In this document: piece after piece, positions 36,539-46,445 of the stretch
How positions within the stretch are numbered: position 1 is the first letter of the stretch
Layout: each line of letters starts with the position of its first letter
Assembly (NCBI GenBank): GCA_020525365.1
Contig: JAIZOF010000001.1
Coordinates: 278,381 to 342,380, forward strand
From: Sulfurovum sp.
GTDB lineage: Bacteria > Campylobacterota > Campylobacteria > Campylobacterales > Sulfurovaceae
Direction of reading: 5' to 3'
DNA: 64,000 nucleotides
The notes under the pieces: model-generated
Databases searched by the model: none
The model's input: only the letters and a program-made list of their open reading frames with translations
Told to the model about the DNA's origin: nothing
Program-made: the position numbers and the translations under genes

Positions 36539-37453
36539 ATGAAAACAGCATTGATACAACAGAAGTATTACGGAACCAAAGAAGAGACTATTAAAGTTAC
36601 TATTGACAAAATAGCCAAGGTGGCAACTAAAGGTGTAGAGCTTGTTGTATTACAAGAGCTACACCAAAACGAATACTTTTGTCAAAGTGAGAATGTAGCC
36701 TTTTTTGACTATGCTGAAAGTTTTGAGGAAGATGTAGCACTTTGGGGTAGTGTTGCAAAAATATATAGCATTGTGTTGGTTGTCTCACTTTTTGAAAAAC
36801 GTACAGCAGGCATATATCACAATACTGCCGTAGTCTTTGAAAAGGATGGTAGTGTTGCAGGCACATACCGCAAAATGCACATTCCAGATGATCCTGGTTA
36901 TTATGAAAAGTTTTACTTCACCCCTGGCGATATAGGTTTTGAACCCATCAATACCAGTGTGGGAAGGTTGGGTGTTTTGATTTGCTGGGATCAGTGGTAT
37001 CCTGAAGCGGCACGCATTATGGCACTTAAGGGTGCAGATGTGCTTATTTACCCTACTGCCATTGGCTATTTAGAGTGCCCTAAAGACCGTCTTGATGAGT
37101 TTTGCGAAAAAGAGAATACCTCCAAAGAGAAACAGAAGATGCGCGATGCATGGATGAGTGTTCAAAGAGGCCATGCTATTGCTAACAGCATCCCGGTTAT
37201 TACCGTTAACCGTGTGGGGAATGAAAAAGATAGCTCCGGTATTCTTGAGGGTATATGCTTTTGGGGTAACAGCTTTGTCTTTGGATCTCAGGGTGAGTTT
37301 CTTGCTCATGCAGGAGAGAAGGAGGAGATACTCATGGTTGATATTGACCTTGAAGTATCTAAAGAAGTACGTAAGATTTGGCCTTTTTTGAGGGATAGGC
37401 GCATAGAGAGCTACGGATGCCTACAGGAGCGTTTTTGTGATAAAAAAATGTAA
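36539..37453 (+). CDS. aguB: N-carbamoylputrescine amidase (nitrilase family)
   Basis: Hydrolyses N-carbamoylputrescine to putrescine, the step after agmatine deiminase. The nitrilase triad is Glu40 (LQELHQNEYF), Lys112 (YRKMHIPDD) and Cys149 (LICWDQWYPEAAR). The 304 residues and the sequence DQWYPEAARIMALKGA are typical of AguB. AGGAGA precedes the ATG. With aguA it forms a two-gene putrescine operon. Confidence 0.95.
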   Translation: MKTALIQQKYYGTKEETIKVTIDKIAKVATKGVELVVLQELHQNEYFCQSENVAFFDYAESFEEDVALWGSVAKIYSIVLVVSLFEKRTAGIYHNTAVVFEKDGSVAGTYRKMHIPDDPGYYEKFYFTPGDIGFEPINTSVGRLGVLICWDQWYPEAARIMALKGADVLIYPTAIGYLECPKDRLDEFCEKENTSKEKQKMRDAWMSVQRGHAIANSIPVITVNRVGNEKDSSGILEGICFWGNSFVFGSQGEFLAHAGEKEEILMVDIDLEVSKEVRKIWPFLRDRRIESYGCLQERFCDKKM

Positions 37454-37510
37454 TCTTTCTTCTGTATATGTTATAATTATATAAAATTAAATAGATAAAA
37501 GGTACTTATT

Positions 37511-38032
37511 ATGGCAACCAAAAAAGAGATTTTGGCACTTCCGATGACCTCGGTAGAGAAAGGCAAACCTGTACACTTCAAAAACCCACCAAAAGCATTC
37601 TTTGATGCCATTGGTGGTGAAGAAGGCATGAAAGAATTAATGTTTGATTTTTATAATAAGATTTATGAAAGCAAGATTGCCCACTTCTTTCCACAGGACG
37701 AAGAGGCATTTGAAGAGGTTAAGAAGAAAAATACCAAGTTTTTTGTACAAATTTGTGGTGGACCAAAGGTTTACGAAGGAGCAAGCAGAGGGATGAACCT
37801 TAATGAATATATGATACGCCTTCATGATGATTTTTCTATTAATGAGAATAACCGCGTTGAATGGCTTGGAACCATGCGTGAGGCACTTGTAGACAAGGCA
37901 CAGCATGTTGATATTGAGCCTATCAAAATGTTTTGGGAGTATCTAGAGTGTTTCTCTAAATTGACTGTCAATACTTTTGCTGATGGGAGTACTTATTATG
38001 CTGCCTATACGCAGGCAAGAGAAGATAAGTAG
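37511..38032 (+). CDS. Truncated haemoglobin-like protein
   Basis: 173 residues with a ~25-residue N-terminal extension and a 2-over-2 globin domain: DAIGGEEGMKELMFDFYNKI, then HFFPQ, then the probable proximal histidine His105 in MIRLHDDFSI. The sequence is of the group I/II style (FFVQICGGPKVYEG resembles group II). It may bind oxygen or nitric oxide. It is a single gene with its own ribosome site. Confidence 0.85.
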   Translation: MATKKEILALPMTSVEKGKPVHFKNPPKAFFDAIGGEEGMKELMFDFYNKIYESKIAHFFPQDEEAFEEVKKKNTKFFVQICGGPKVYEGASRGMNLNEYMIRLHDDFSINENNRVEWLGTMREALVDKAQHVDIEPIKMFWEYLECFSKLTVNTFADGSTYYAAYTQAREDK

Positions 38033-38098
38033 TAACTTTTAATTTTTAATTTCTCATTTTTTTGTTATGATACTGCATAAAAAAGAGAGGAAAGAGTG

Positions 38099-38317
38099 AT
38101 GAATGCTTTACAGAGACTGCAAGAGAAGATTACCCAGATTAAAATAGACTATGAGAAGGTCAAACAGGAAAATGTACAACTTAAAAATGAACTACTCAAT
38201 GTTTCAGGCTCACAAAGCGATAAAGACCAACAGATAGAGACCCTCAAACGTGAACTTGAAGAAAAAGATGTAGAAATAGAAAAGATTATTGCCCAAGTAG
38301 AGACACTACTCGCATAA
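38099..38317 (+). CDS. Small coiled-coil protein, ZapB-like
   Basis: 72 residues, almost entirely one coiled coil with regular heptads (LQRLQEKITQIKIDYEKVKQ, LKRELEEKDVEIEKI). ATG at 38099 chosen over the GTG three bases earlier; AGAGGAAAG precedes it. Length and position just before a ZapA-like gene suggest a Z-ring associated protein like ZapB. This is inference. Confidence 0.6.
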   Translation: MNALQRLQEKITQIKIDYEKVKQENVQLKNELLNVSGSQSDKDQQIETLKRELEEKDVEIEKIIAQVETLLA

Positions 38318-38392
38318 CTAAGACAAGGGGTATTGGGCAGATATTTCTTATGTTTAACTTCTTAATTATGTAAAATCTTAAGGATTGAGAAA

Positions 38393-38614
38393 ATGAAAAA
38401 TGTTGGACTGACTGTCTGTGGAAATCGTTATGAGATCAAGCTTGAAGATAATTTTGCAGATTTTGTTAACAAAGATCTTCAAGAGATTGGGATAAATCTA
38501 AATGCAGACAACAGGCCAGATACGCTACTTAAGGCCTACCTGCGCCTTGCCAAACAGGTAGCCAGCTATGAGCATGAGATTGAAACACTTATTGAGACAA
38601 TAGATGAATTGTAG
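38393..38614 (+). CDS. ZapA-like cell-division protein
   Basis: 73 residues. The N-terminus KNVGLTVCGNRYEIKL resembles the ZapA start (a beta-strand with a glycine turn and Y-I/V), and the C-terminus is a coiled coil (LAKQVASYEHEIETL). ZapA binds FtsZ filaments. The family match is modest because the protein is so short. It lies 75 bases after the coiled-coil gene. Confidence 0.6.
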   Translation: MKNVGLTVCGNRYEIKLEDNFADFVNKDLQEIGINLNADNRPDTLLKAYLRLAKQVASYEHEIETLIETIDEL

Positions 38615-38840
38615 AGTACCTTTTATGACTTTAGATGCCCATAGAGTAGATTTTTAAAAATAAAATATTAAATTTGAATATATACAGATAGCAAGACCCA
38701 TGATTTTTTTGGTAAATATGCTATTGGTAGACTTTTCTCCAGTAATATAGATATGTTTTGGTGTAAAAGTTGATTTTAGCTATAATGGCTCCATTTTTAA
38801 GTGCCCTCAGGGTGATTACTAGATTATAAAAGGTTTTATT

Positions 38841-40655
38841 TTGAGTGAGAATTTAATTGGTTATTTAGATGATCAAGGAAATATTATCGATACACAGAGT
38901 ATAGAAGAGAGCTGTAATGCAATCCCTGTTGAGTATGATAACAGTGGAAAAGCATTGGAGATTATTCGCCATTCCACAGCACACCTAATGGCACAAGCAA
39001 TTACTGAGCTTTATACCAATGCCAAGTTTTTTGTCGGTCCTGTCATTGATGAAGGTTTCTACTATGATTTTCGCGTAGAAGAGAAAATTGGTGAGGAAGA
39101 TCTTAGAAAGATTGAAAAAAAGATGAAAGAACTCATCAAGAAGAAATACAAGATAGAAAAGTATGAGATATCCAAAGAAGAGGCACTCAAAAAGTTTAAG
39201 AATGATGATCTTAAACAAGCAGTACTCTCGCGTATTCCTGATGAGACAGTCTCTATTTATAAACAAGGTGATTTTGAAGATCTCTGTCGCGGACCACATG
39301 TGCCGGCACTACGATTTTTAAATAATTTCAAACTTACCCGAGTGGCAGGTGCCTATCTTGGTGGCAATGAGAATGCTGAGATGCTTACTCGTATTTATGG
39401 TATAGCATTTGCAACCAAAGAGGCACTTAAAGAGTATACTACTATGCTTGAAGAGGCTAAAAAGCGTGACCATCGAAAGATTGGTTCAGAGATGGAGCTT
39501 TTCATGTTCAATGAAGAGTCTGGTGCAGGATTACCATTTTGGATGCCACAGGGTGCTAAGTTGCGCTACAAGCTTGAACAAATTCTTCATAATGCACACC
39601 TTATACGCGGCTATGAGCCTGTACGTGGTCCTGAGATTCTCAAGGCAGATATGTGGCGTACATCTGGTCACTATGCTTGTTATGGGGAAAATATGTACCT
39701 TACTGAGATTGATGAACAAGAATATGGCATTAAGCCAATGAATTGTATTGGTCATATTCAGATTTTCAAGCAGACACAAAAGAGTTACCGCGATCTTCCA
39801 TTGCGCTACTATGAGTACGGGGTAGTACATAGGCATGAGAAGTCTGGAGTATTGCATGGATTACTTCGTGTACGTGAATTTACACAAGATGATGCACATA
39901 TTTTCTGTACACCTGAGCAGATTTCATCTGAAGTGCTTGATGTTGTCAAGTTTGTTGACAGCGTTATGAAACTTTTTGGTTTTGAGTATACAATGGAAAT
40001 CTCTACTAAACCTGAAAAGGCCATTGGTGATGATATGGTTTGGGAAGTGGCAACACAAGGTCTCAAGGATGCGCTTGAGGGTAATAATTTACCGTATACC
40101 ATCGATGAGGGTGGAGGTGCCTTTTATGGACCAAAGATTGACATAAAGATCACTGATGCCATTGGGAGAAAATGGCAGTGTGGAACCATACAGGTTGACT
40201 TCAATCTTCCTGAGCGTTTTGAGGTGGAGTATGTTTCAGAAGATAACAGTCGTAAGCAACCAGTCATGATTCACCGTGCAATCTTGGGGAGCTTTGAGCG
40301 TTTTATTGGTATCTTGACAGAGCATTATGCTGGAGAGTTTCCATTTTTCTTAGCACCCACACAAGTGATTTTTGTACCAATTGGTGAGAGTCATGCTAAT
40401 TATGCTTATAAACTTAAGAAAACGTTGCGTATGGCAGGCATAGACGCAGAGATTAATAATAAGAATGATTCACTGAATAAGCGCATCAGAACGGCAGAGA
40501 AGCAACGTGTGCCATATGTAGTGATTATTGGAGATGAAGAGGTAGATAACAATACAGTCGCCATTCGTAACCGACGTACTCGTGAACAGTATAATCTTAC
40601 ACAAGATGAATTTATGGTAGAATTGACTAAACAACTTACAGAAGGAACAATTTGA
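38841..40655 (+). CDS. thrS: Threonyl-tRNA synthetase
   Basis: 604 residues starting at TTG (38841) after AAAAGG. The N-terminal TGS domain is reduced to ~40 residues; the editing domain ([11 protein letters not shown], with the C-R-G-P motif LCRGPHVP) is intact. The class-II core has the zinc ligands in [10 protein letters not shown] and HR, and motif 3 in [15 protein letters not shown]. It overlaps infC by four bases. Confidence 0.96.
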   Translation: MSENLIGYLDDQGNIIDTQSIEESCNAIPVEYDNSGKALEIIRHSTAHLMAQAITELYTNAKFFVGPVIDEGFYYDFRVEEKIGEEDLRKIEKKMKELIKKKYKIEKYEISKEEALKKFKNDDLKQAVLSRIPDETVSIYKQGDFEDLCRGPHVPALRFLNNFKLTRVAGAYLGGNENAEMLTRIYGIAFATKEALKEYTTMLEEAKKRDHRKIGSEMELFMFNEESGAGLPFWMPQGAKLRYKLEQILHNAHLIRGYEPVRGPEILKADMWRTSGHYACYGENMYLTEIDEQEYGIKPMNCIGHIQIFKQTQKSYRDLPLRYYEYGVVHRHEKSGVLHGLLRVREFTQDDAHIFCTPEQISSEVLDVVKFVDSVMKLFGFEYTMEISTKPEKAIGDDMVWEVATQGLKDALEGNNLPYTIDEGGGAFYGPKIDIKITDAIGRKWQCGTIQVDFNLPERFEVEYVSEDNSRKQPVMIHRAILGSFERFIGILTEHYAGEFPFFLAPTQVIFVPIGESHANYAYKLKKTLRMAGIDAEINNKNDSLNKRIRTAEKQRVPYVVIIGDEEVDNNTVAIRNRRTREQYNLTQDEFMVELTKQLTEGTI

Positions 40656-41203
40656 GTAGACAAAACGATAGAAACAACAGGGGTAGAAAGAAGCCCGATA
40701 GTACCATTATGAATGGTGCTATTAGGGCTAGTGAGCTGAGAGTACTTGGAGATGATGGCGAACAATTTGGTATTATTTCCAGTAACGAAGCATTACGTAT
40801 TGCAGAAGAGAAAGGATTGGATTTGGTACTTGTGTCACCTGATGCCAATCCCCCTGTTGCTAAGATTATGGACTATGGAAAACATAAATATCAGCTTGAG
40901 AAAAAGAAAAAAGAGGCAAGAAAAAACCAAAAGAAAATTGAGGTTAAAGAGGTTAAGTTCTCCTGTAAAATTGCAGAAAATGATATTGCTTATAAAGTTA
41001 AACATGCTCGTGAATTTCTTGAAAAAGGCAAGCATGTTAAGTTGAGAGTTTTTCTGCGAGGTCGTGAAATGGCAAATCCTGAATGGGGTGTAGAAGTGCT
41101 CAATCGTGTTTGGCCAATGATAGAAGATATTGCACAACTTGAGTCTGCTCCAAAACAAGAGGGGCGATATATCAATATGTATGCTACACCATTAAAGAAG
41201 TAG
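40652..41203 (+). CDS. infC: Translation initiation factor IF-3
   Basis: 183 residues from TTG 40652, overlapping the stop of thrS (TTGA). The N-domain has [18 protein letters not shown], a lysine-rich linker, and the C-domain begins [11 protein letters not shown]-3 discriminates against non-canonical starts, so a TTG start would allow autoregulation as the AUU start does in E. coli. The usual rpmI and rplT genes do not follow; tRNA genes follow after ~155 bases. Confidence 0.95.
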   Translation: MSRQNDRNNRGRKKPDSTIMNGAIRASELRVLGDDGEQFGIISSNEALRIAEEKGLDLVLVSPDANPPVAKIMDYGKHKYQLEKKKKEARKNQKKIEVKEVKFSCKIAENDIAYKVKHAREFLEKGKHVKLRVFLRGREMANPEWGVEVLNRVWPMIEDIAQLESAPKQEGRYINMYATPLKK

Positions 41204-41314
41204 TATTCTATTGATATACTTCTAGAAATAGTTGATTTAGGTATTTTATAGTTATTTTCTCTGAAGACTATCTTCAGTAGTGCTGTTGATTTTTCTATTT
41301 TTTCCAGGAAACTA

Positions 41315-41343
41315 TTGACAAATAGAAACCTTTTTACTATAAT
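41315..41343 (+). promoter_or_regulatory. Sigma-70 promoter of the tRNA cluster
   Basis: TTGACA (41315-41320), 17-bp spacer, TATAAT (41338-41343): a perfect consensus, 16 bases before the first tRNA. Confidence 0.85.
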
Positions 41344-41359
41344 TGCAATCCTTTTATTT

Positions 41360-41436
41360 CGGAGTGTAGCGCAGTCTGGTAGCGCACCTGGTTTGGGACC
41401 AGGGGGTCGAAGGTTCGAGTCCTTTCACTCCGACCA
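41360..41436 (+). tRNA. tRNA-Pro (UGG)
   Basis: Cloverleaf with acceptor CGGAGTG/CACTCCG, anticodon loop TTTGGGA (anticodon TGG) on stem CTGGT/ACCAG, T-loop GTTCGAGTC and encoded CCA. First gene of a five-tRNA cluster. Confidence 0.96.
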
Positions 41437-41483
41437 TTTTAGTATCGAAAATAGTAATAAGACATTAAAATATGTTTTTTTAT

Positions 41484-41560
41484 GGTAGGCGTAGTTCAGT
41501 TGGTAGAGCACCAGTTTGTGGCACTGGTTGTCGCGGGTTCGAGCCCCGTCGCCTACCCCA
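41484..41560 (+). tRNA. tRNA-His (GUG)
   Basis: Acceptor GTAGGCG/CGCCTAC with an extra genomic G at position -1 facing C73, the histidine identity pair. Anticodon GTG, CCA encoded. Confidence 0.96.
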
Positions 41561-41591
41561 TATTGATTGAGTACTAACCTATTCCAAAGTT

Positions 41592-41668
41592 GCGCTAGTA
41601 GCTCAATTGGATAGAGCATCAGACTTCGGATCTGAGGGTTAGGGGTTCGACTCCTCTCTGGCGTACCA
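41592..41668 (+). tRNA. tRNA-Arg (UCG)
   Basis: Anticodon loop CTTCGGA gives TCG on stem TCAGA/TCTGA. The acceptor GCGCTAG/CTGGCGT has two G-T wobbles. CCA is encoded. Confidence 0.93.
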
Positions 41669-41680
41669 CTTTATGTAGAT

Positions 41681-41757
41681 GCACTCGTAGCTCAGCTGGA
41701 TAGAGCACCCGCCTTCTAAGCGGGCGGTCTCAGGTTCGAATCCTGACGGGTGTACCA
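41681..41757 (+). tRNA. tRNA-Arg (UCU)
   Basis: Anticodon loop CTTCTAA gives TCT on the strong stem CCCGC/GCGGG. Acceptor GCACTCG with CGGGTGT. CCA encoded. Twelve bases after the preceding tRNA. Confidence 0.95.
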
Positions 41758-41785
41758 CCTTTTATTGTTGTTAAGATAAAACTAT

Positions 41786-41870
41786 GCGGATGTGGTGGAA
41801 TTGGTAGACACGCCAGACTTAGGATCTGGTGCCTAACGGTGTGGAGGTTCGAGTCCTCTCATCCGTACCA
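41786..41870 (+). tRNA. tRNA-Leu (UAG)
   Basis: 85-nt class-II tRNA with a long variable arm (TGCCTAACGGTG region). Anticodon loop CTTAGGA gives TAG. Acceptor GCGGATG/CATCCGT, CCA encoded. The following 209 bases to yajQ hold no gene I can see. Confidence 0.95.
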
Positions 41871-42079
41871 TCTGAAAATCCCTTATATGCACCATTCAAT
41901 CACTATTTATAATTGTTAGGTTTACTAAAAACAATACGGCTTTTATTTCTTATCTTCAAAGCTAAGACTTCCTGCGTTTATTTTTTTAATACTCTATATA
42001 GTTGCGTTACCTTTTTTAAAATTCTAATTGGGGTATAATCTTTATAAAATCAATATCTAAGATATATAAAGGAGATAGA

Positions 42080-42580
42080 ATGGCAAAAGACCACTATTTC
42101 GATATTACAGCAAAGCTTGACATGATGGAGATGAAAAATGCTATTGAGCAGGTAAAAAAAGAGGTGAATACGCGCTTTGATTTTAAAGGAATTATGATTG
42201 ACATAGACTTAAACGAAAAAGCCAAAGTGCTAAACCTCTCTTCTTCTAGTGATAATAAGATTGATACACTAAAGGATATTGTACTCTCAAAAATGATTAA
42301 GCGTGGGCTCTCCCCAAAGTCACTCGAAGAGGTCAAGACTGAAGGGATAAGTGGTGGAAATATTAAAGTGATCTACCGCATTATCGACAGTATTGAGAAA
42401 GATGAAGCAAAGAAAATTGTTAAGACAATTAAAGATGCTAAACTTAAAGTTACACCTACAATTCAAGGTGATGAGATACGTGTCACTGGAAAGAAAATTG
42501 ATGATCTTCAATTAGTCATTACGCTTGTAAGAAAAATAGAAGACCTTAAAGCACCGCTGGTATTTGGAAACTTTAAGTAG
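42080..42580 (+). CDS. YajQ-family nucleotide-binding protein
   Basis: 166 residues of the UPF0234/YajQ family: FDITAKLDMMEMKNAIEQ at the start, NTRFDFKG, and the C-terminal FGNFK. Members bind nucleotides or tRNA, and some bind cyclic di-GMP. AAAGGAGA precedes the ATG. Single gene, convergent with the next one. Confidence 0.93.
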   Translation: MAKDHYFDITAKLDMMEMKNAIEQVKKEVNTRFDFKGIMIDIDLNEKAKVLNLSSSSDNKIDTLKDIVLSKMIKRGLSPKSLEEVKTEGISGGNIKVIYRIIDSIEKDEAKKIVKTIKDAKLKVTPTIQGDEIRVTGKKIDDLQLVITLVRKIEDLKAPLVFGNFK

Positions 42581-42604
42581 GGATAAACTTCCATAGGTTA
42601 ACCC

Positions 42605-42862
42605 CTATGAACAGTGCCCACCACCACAACATCCACCGCCACGGCTCTCTTCTTTTTTTCTCTCTTCAACCTGAATGACAATTTTATTTTCTCCCTCTTC
42701 TACTGCAGTAAAAAAGTGCTTTTGACAAAATTCTCTGTTCATGTGGTTTTCCATAAGCCGCGCTTGCATAAGTGCGTCATCTTTGCTTTTAAATACTATT
42801 GGATTGACATAGTCGCTTTTTTTGAAGCAACCGCACTCTTTTTGCATTTCAATTGTAAACAT
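42605..42862 (-). CDS. Small protein with a Gly/Cys/His metal-binding tail
   Basis: 85 residues of unknown family. N-terminal cysteine pair (ECGCF), a middle helix (DALMQARLMENHMNREFCQKH) and a C-terminal tail GGGCCGGGHCS of the kind found in nickel or zinc chaperone proteins. It sits between yajQ and the formate dehydrogenase gene on the other strand. A metal-handling role is inferred from the tail only. Confidence 0.7.
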   Translation of the reverse strand: MFTIEMQKECGCFKKSDYVNPIVFKSKDDALMQARLMENHMNREFCQKHFFTAVEEGENKIVIQVEERKKEESRGGGCCGGGHCS

Positions 42863-42993
42863 CTGGTACTCCTAGTGTGATATAATCTATCCTCAATGAC
42901 GAGGTTTAATCAGGATGATAGTCAAAAAAGTTTAATATAGGATAAATTTTGTCCAAGATAGTGGTTTAAGACTGTAACGAAAAAGGATGGACG

Positions 42994-45105
42994 ATGACAA
43001 AAAAATATGATAGGCAAGAGATAGAGAGTGTTTGCACCTATTGTGGAGTTGGATGTGACATTACTGGTGTAGTAGAAGATAATGAGATTGTTAAGATTTA
43101 TGCACAAAAAGATGGTGTAGTTTCTGAAGGAAAGCTTTGTATTAAAGGGAAATATGGATACGACTTTGTGGAAGCAAAAGATCGCATAAGAGAGCCACGC
43201 ATTAAAAAATCCTTTTTAGATTGTAATCCACAAATCTCTAATAAGTTTGAAGGAAAACTAACAGAGTTTGATGGTGATTATATGACTTGCAGTATGGAGG
43301 TAGCAGTCAAAATTGCTGCAATGAAGCTTGGCGAGATAAAGGAAAAATATGGTGGATGGAGTTTTTGTGCGATAGGTGGTGCAAGAACCAACTGTGAAAG
43401 TGCCTATGTATTCCAAAAGTTTACCCGTGAAATAATGGAATCACCCCATGTAGATAATTGTGGACGAGTTTGTCATGCACCCAGTCTTAAGGGAATGCGT
43501 ACGACTATAGGAGAGGGGGCTGCAACCAATCCTTATAATGATATTTACGATACAGAGTTTATGGTGGTTATTGGCTCCAATACGATGGAAGCACATCCAA
43601 TTATTGCCAATCGTATGGTAGCACAGGCAAAGAAACTCAACAATCTTGCTATTATTGATGTGCGAGAGACAAAAATGGCAAAGCTTGCCAAGTATAACTG
43701 TGTAATTCCCTATGAAGCCAATTTGCTTATTTTAAATATGATGGCATATGTAATTATTGATGAGGAACTTTACAATAAGGACTTTATTGACAACCGTACC
43801 AAAGGTTTTAATGCATACAAAGAGCAGATACTGAATGATGCTTATGCTAATCCAAAGTTTTTTGAGCAGATTGAGGGGTATGAATATCTTGCTAAGATGA
43901 TCCCCAATATTGCTCGTGAGTATGCGGTTAAAAAATCAATGATATTTTGGGGGCTTGGAATCACTGAGCACCTTGATGGTTCTTATGCAGTGATGGCGAT
44001 TACCCATTTGGCACTTTTAACAGGCAATATTGGTAAAACTGGTGCAGGACTGATGCCACTTCGTGGGCAGAATAATGTACAAGGTGCATGTGATATGGGG
44101 TGTCTTCCTTATTATGACCCTGACTATGAGACACCGGAGAAAATAGGGCTAATGACTCCACAGCTAATTGATGAAATGCTTGAAGGGAGGGTAAAGGCAC
44201 TACTCAATATGGGTGAAGATATCAGCCATATCCACCCCAACATCAATAAAAGCAATAAGGCACTAGATGGACTAGAGTTTTTAATGGTTCAGGATCTTTT
44301 TATGGTGGAGACAGCAAAGAAGGCAGATATAGTCATAGGGGTACGTTCTGCTTATGAGAAAACGGGAGTCTACATCAATGCAATGCGACGTCTACATCTT
44401 TCTCAACCATTGGTTAAGTCTAATCTTCCTGATGATTGGGAAGTATTGACAATGATTGCTAGAGAGATGGGAGGTGATGAAAACTTCTACTTTAAAAATA
44501 GTGAAGATGTTTGGAATGAAGTGCGCAAAAAGGCTCCTAAGCGTTTTGCTGGGGCAGAGTATTATCGCTTGGCACGTCACCGAAAACGTGGAATGCAGTG
44601 GCCTATTCATGATGATGATACGCCAGTACTTCATCTGCTTGATTTTAGAACCAAAGATGGGTTGGGATGCTATAGTTATCATCAATATAAACTTCGTGGA
44701 ATGGTGAGAGAGATTGTCGAAAAAAATTTCTATAAAGAGAGCTTGACAGGATACTACCTCACCACAGGACGTACATTGGCTCACTACAATAATGCTGCAC
44801 AGACTAAGCGTAGTGATAAGCTTGATACAAAATATGATGAAGATATATTGCTTGTGCCACTTGAAGATGAAGGAAAATTTGGTAACAGAATAGTTTTAAA
44901 AAGCCAGTATGGAGAGAGCGAAGCACTGTTAGTACACTATACCGATAAAGTCAAGCCTCGTACACTTTTTTGTACTTTTCATCATGCCAGAAGTCGTATT
45001 AATGCACTTTTTGGTGATGAGTGTGATGAGCTTATTATGACTGCACGTTTTAAGTCGGTAAAAGTTGATATAATTCCTGTAGGAGACAATATAGCATGTG
45101 GCTAA
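42994..45105 (+). CDS. Formate dehydrogenase-type molybdopterin oxidoreductase, catalytic subunit (cysteine form)
   Basis: 703 residues, the short FdhF-like form. N-terminal [4Fe-4S] cysteines Cys14, Cys17, Cys21 and Cys49 (CTYCGVGC, then LCIKGKYG with Lys52). The metal ligand is Cys160 in DNCGRVCHAPS (TGT codon), where E. coli FdhF has selenocysteine. Other cofactor-binding parts are MVVIGSNTMEAHP, LRGQNNVQGACDMG and the C-terminal TGRTLAHYNN. No signal peptide, so a cytoplasmic enzyme is likely, and no electron-transfer subunit or FdhD is adjacent. Formate oxidation or CO2 reduction is possible; nitrate reductase is less likely given the DNCGRVCH motif. Confidence 0.88.
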   Translation: MTKKYDRQEIESVCTYCGVGCDITGVVEDNEIVKIYAQKDGVVSEGKLCIKGKYGYDFVEAKDRIREPRIKKSFLDCNPQISNKFEGKLTEFDGDYMTCSMEVAVKIAAMKLGEIKEKYGGWSFCAIGGARTNCESAYVFQKFTREIMESPHVDNCGRVCHAPSLKGMRTTIGEGAATNPYNDIYDTEFMVVIGSNTMEAHPIIANRMVAQAKKLNNLAIIDVRETKMAKLAKYNCVIPYEANLLILNMMAYVIIDEELYNKDFIDNRTKGFNAYKEQILNDAYANPKFFEQIEGYEYLAKMIPNIAREYAVKKSMIFWGLGITEHLDGSYAVMAITHLALLTGNIGKTGAGLMPLRGQNNVQGACDMGCLPYYDPDYETPEKIGLMTPQLIDEMLEGRVKALLNMGEDISHIHPNINKSNKALDGLEFLMVQDLFMVETAKKADIVIGVRSAYEKTGVYINAMRRLHLSQPLVKSNLPDDWEVLTMIAREMGGDENFYFKNSEDVWNEVRKKAPKRFAGAEYYRLARHRKRGMQWPIHDDDTPVLHLLDFRTKDGLGCYSYHQYKLRGMVREIVEKNFYKESLTGYYLTTGRTLAHYNNAAQTKRSDKLDTKYDEDILLVPLEDEGKFGNRIVLKSQYGESEALLVHYTDKVKPRTLFCTFHHARSRINALFGDECDELIMTARFKSVKVDIIPVGDNIACG

Positions 45106-45158
45106 CACTTTGAGAAGATCATATGTCCCACTTTAGAAATAAGTGAATAGGAAAAGAG

Positions 45159-45503
45159 ATGATGCATGAGTTACCTAAAATATTTGGTGATACCAGCGAA
45201 GATTTGGCAACACGGTTTCTGGAGCAAGAAGGATATATAATTATCGAACGAAATTACTTTGCTAGAAAACTTGGAGAGATTGATATTGTTGCCCAAAAAG
45301 ATGGAGTATTACATTTTGTTGAAGTTAAATCAGCCAAGGCAGATTTTGATCCTATTTATAATATGACTTTTGCTAAATTGCGTAAAGTAATTAATTCGGC
45401 ACATTACTATATGAAAAGTAAACATATTGATATACCATTTAGTATTGATGCGCTCATTATTCGGGGTGATGAGGTTGAGTTTTTGGAGAATGTTACGCTA
45501 TAA
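45159..45503 (+). CDS. YraN-family (UPF0102) endonuclease-like protein
   Basis: 114 residues with the family core EDLATRFLEQEGYIIIERNYFARKLGEIDIVAQKDG and FVEVKSAK, the aspartate and glutamate-lysine arrangement of a nuclease-like fold. Near trxA and trxB as I recall from Campylobacter. Two ATGs overlap at the start; the first is used. Confidence 0.9.
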   Translation: MMHELPKIFGDTSEDLATRFLEQEGYIIIERNYFARKLGEIDIVAQKDGVLHFVEVKSAKADFDPIYNMTFAKLRKVINSAHYYMKSKHIDIPFSIDALIIRGDEVEFLENVTL

Positions 45504-45534
45504 TCACCTTTAATCCACAAGAAAAGAGTATGTT

Positions 45535-46323
45535 ATGATACTAACTGAAATACAGTTGGAGCAATTTGAAAGAGATGGCTTTTTACTACTTCCAAGTTTT
45601 GTCAATGCGGAACGATGTGATACCATATGTGATATTTCCAAAGCACATTTAAAACATAAGGTACCTCCTATTGAAACAGAGTTGGAGTATGTGGGTAAAA
45701 CCAAAGAAGAGCGCAAGCTTATTGCCGATGGTAAGGCACACCTGTTTGAAAAACAGGTGACAGTACGAAGACTCAGGCAGGTCTACCGTCGTGATATTGT
45801 TTTTAGGCAGTGGATGGAGGAGCCAAAAATGCGTCCAGTGCTCAAACAGATACTTGGAGAAGATCCAACGATTACCATTGCTCACCACAACTCTATTATG
45901 ACCAAAATGCCACATACCTCTACAGAGACAAGATGGCATCAAGATTTCCGCTATTGGAACTTTGAGAACGATAATCTTGTCTCGATATGGTTAGCACTAG
46001 ATGAAGAGTGTAGTCAAAATGGTGTATTAGAGTTTATACCAGGTAGTCATAAGATGTTATTTATACCAGAGCAGTTTGATGAAAAGGAGTATTTTCGGGA
46101 AGATGTTAACGAAAATCAGAAACTTATAGCAACCAAAACATCACATATATTACAAAAAGGTGATGTGGTGCTTTTTCACTGTAAGTTGTTGCATCGTGCC
46201 AATAAAAATATGACCAATAAGCCCAAGATATCATTTGTGTATACGGTAAAGGGGTGCAATAATCAAGCAATCTTTGGAACACGTTCTGCAGCTTATGAGG
46301 AGGTGCCACTAGTTATAATTTAA
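45535..46323 (+). CDS. Phytanoyl-CoA dioxygenase-family (Fe(II)/2-oxoglutarate) oxygenase
   Basis: 262 residues with the PhyH jelly-roll pattern. Iron ligands His135 and Asp137 (RWHQDFRYW) and His220 (LLHRANKN), with a 2-oxoglutarate arginine or lysine region KISFVYTV. GFLLLPSFV near the start is typical. The substrate cannot be told. It is inserted between yraN and trxA, an unusual position. Confidence 0.85.
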   Translation: MILTEIQLEQFERDGFLLLPSFVNAERCDTICDISKAHLKHKVPPIETELEYVGKTKEERKLIADGKAHLFEKQVTVRRLRQVYRRDIVFRQWMEEPKMRPVLKQILGEDPTITIAHHNSIMTKMPHTSTETRWHQDFRYWNFENDNLVSIWLALDEECSQNGVLEFIPGSHKMLFIPEQFDEKEYFREDVNENQKLIATKTSHILQKGDVVLFHCKLLHRANKNMTNKPKISFVYTVKGCNNQAIFGTRSAAYEEVPLVII

Positions 46324-46445
46324 TATAAGTGTGTCATATAGTGTAATTTCACTTTAAAATTGATATAGAATAGAATTAAGATATAACCCATTAATAGATT
46401 TTGGCTATAATCTTTAAATAAAACTATAATACAAAAGGATTAAAT

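Noticed and set aside
42994-45105. Selenocysteine formate dehydrogenase
   Set aside because: The ligand codon for residue 160 is TGT (Cys), and no in-frame TGA is present.
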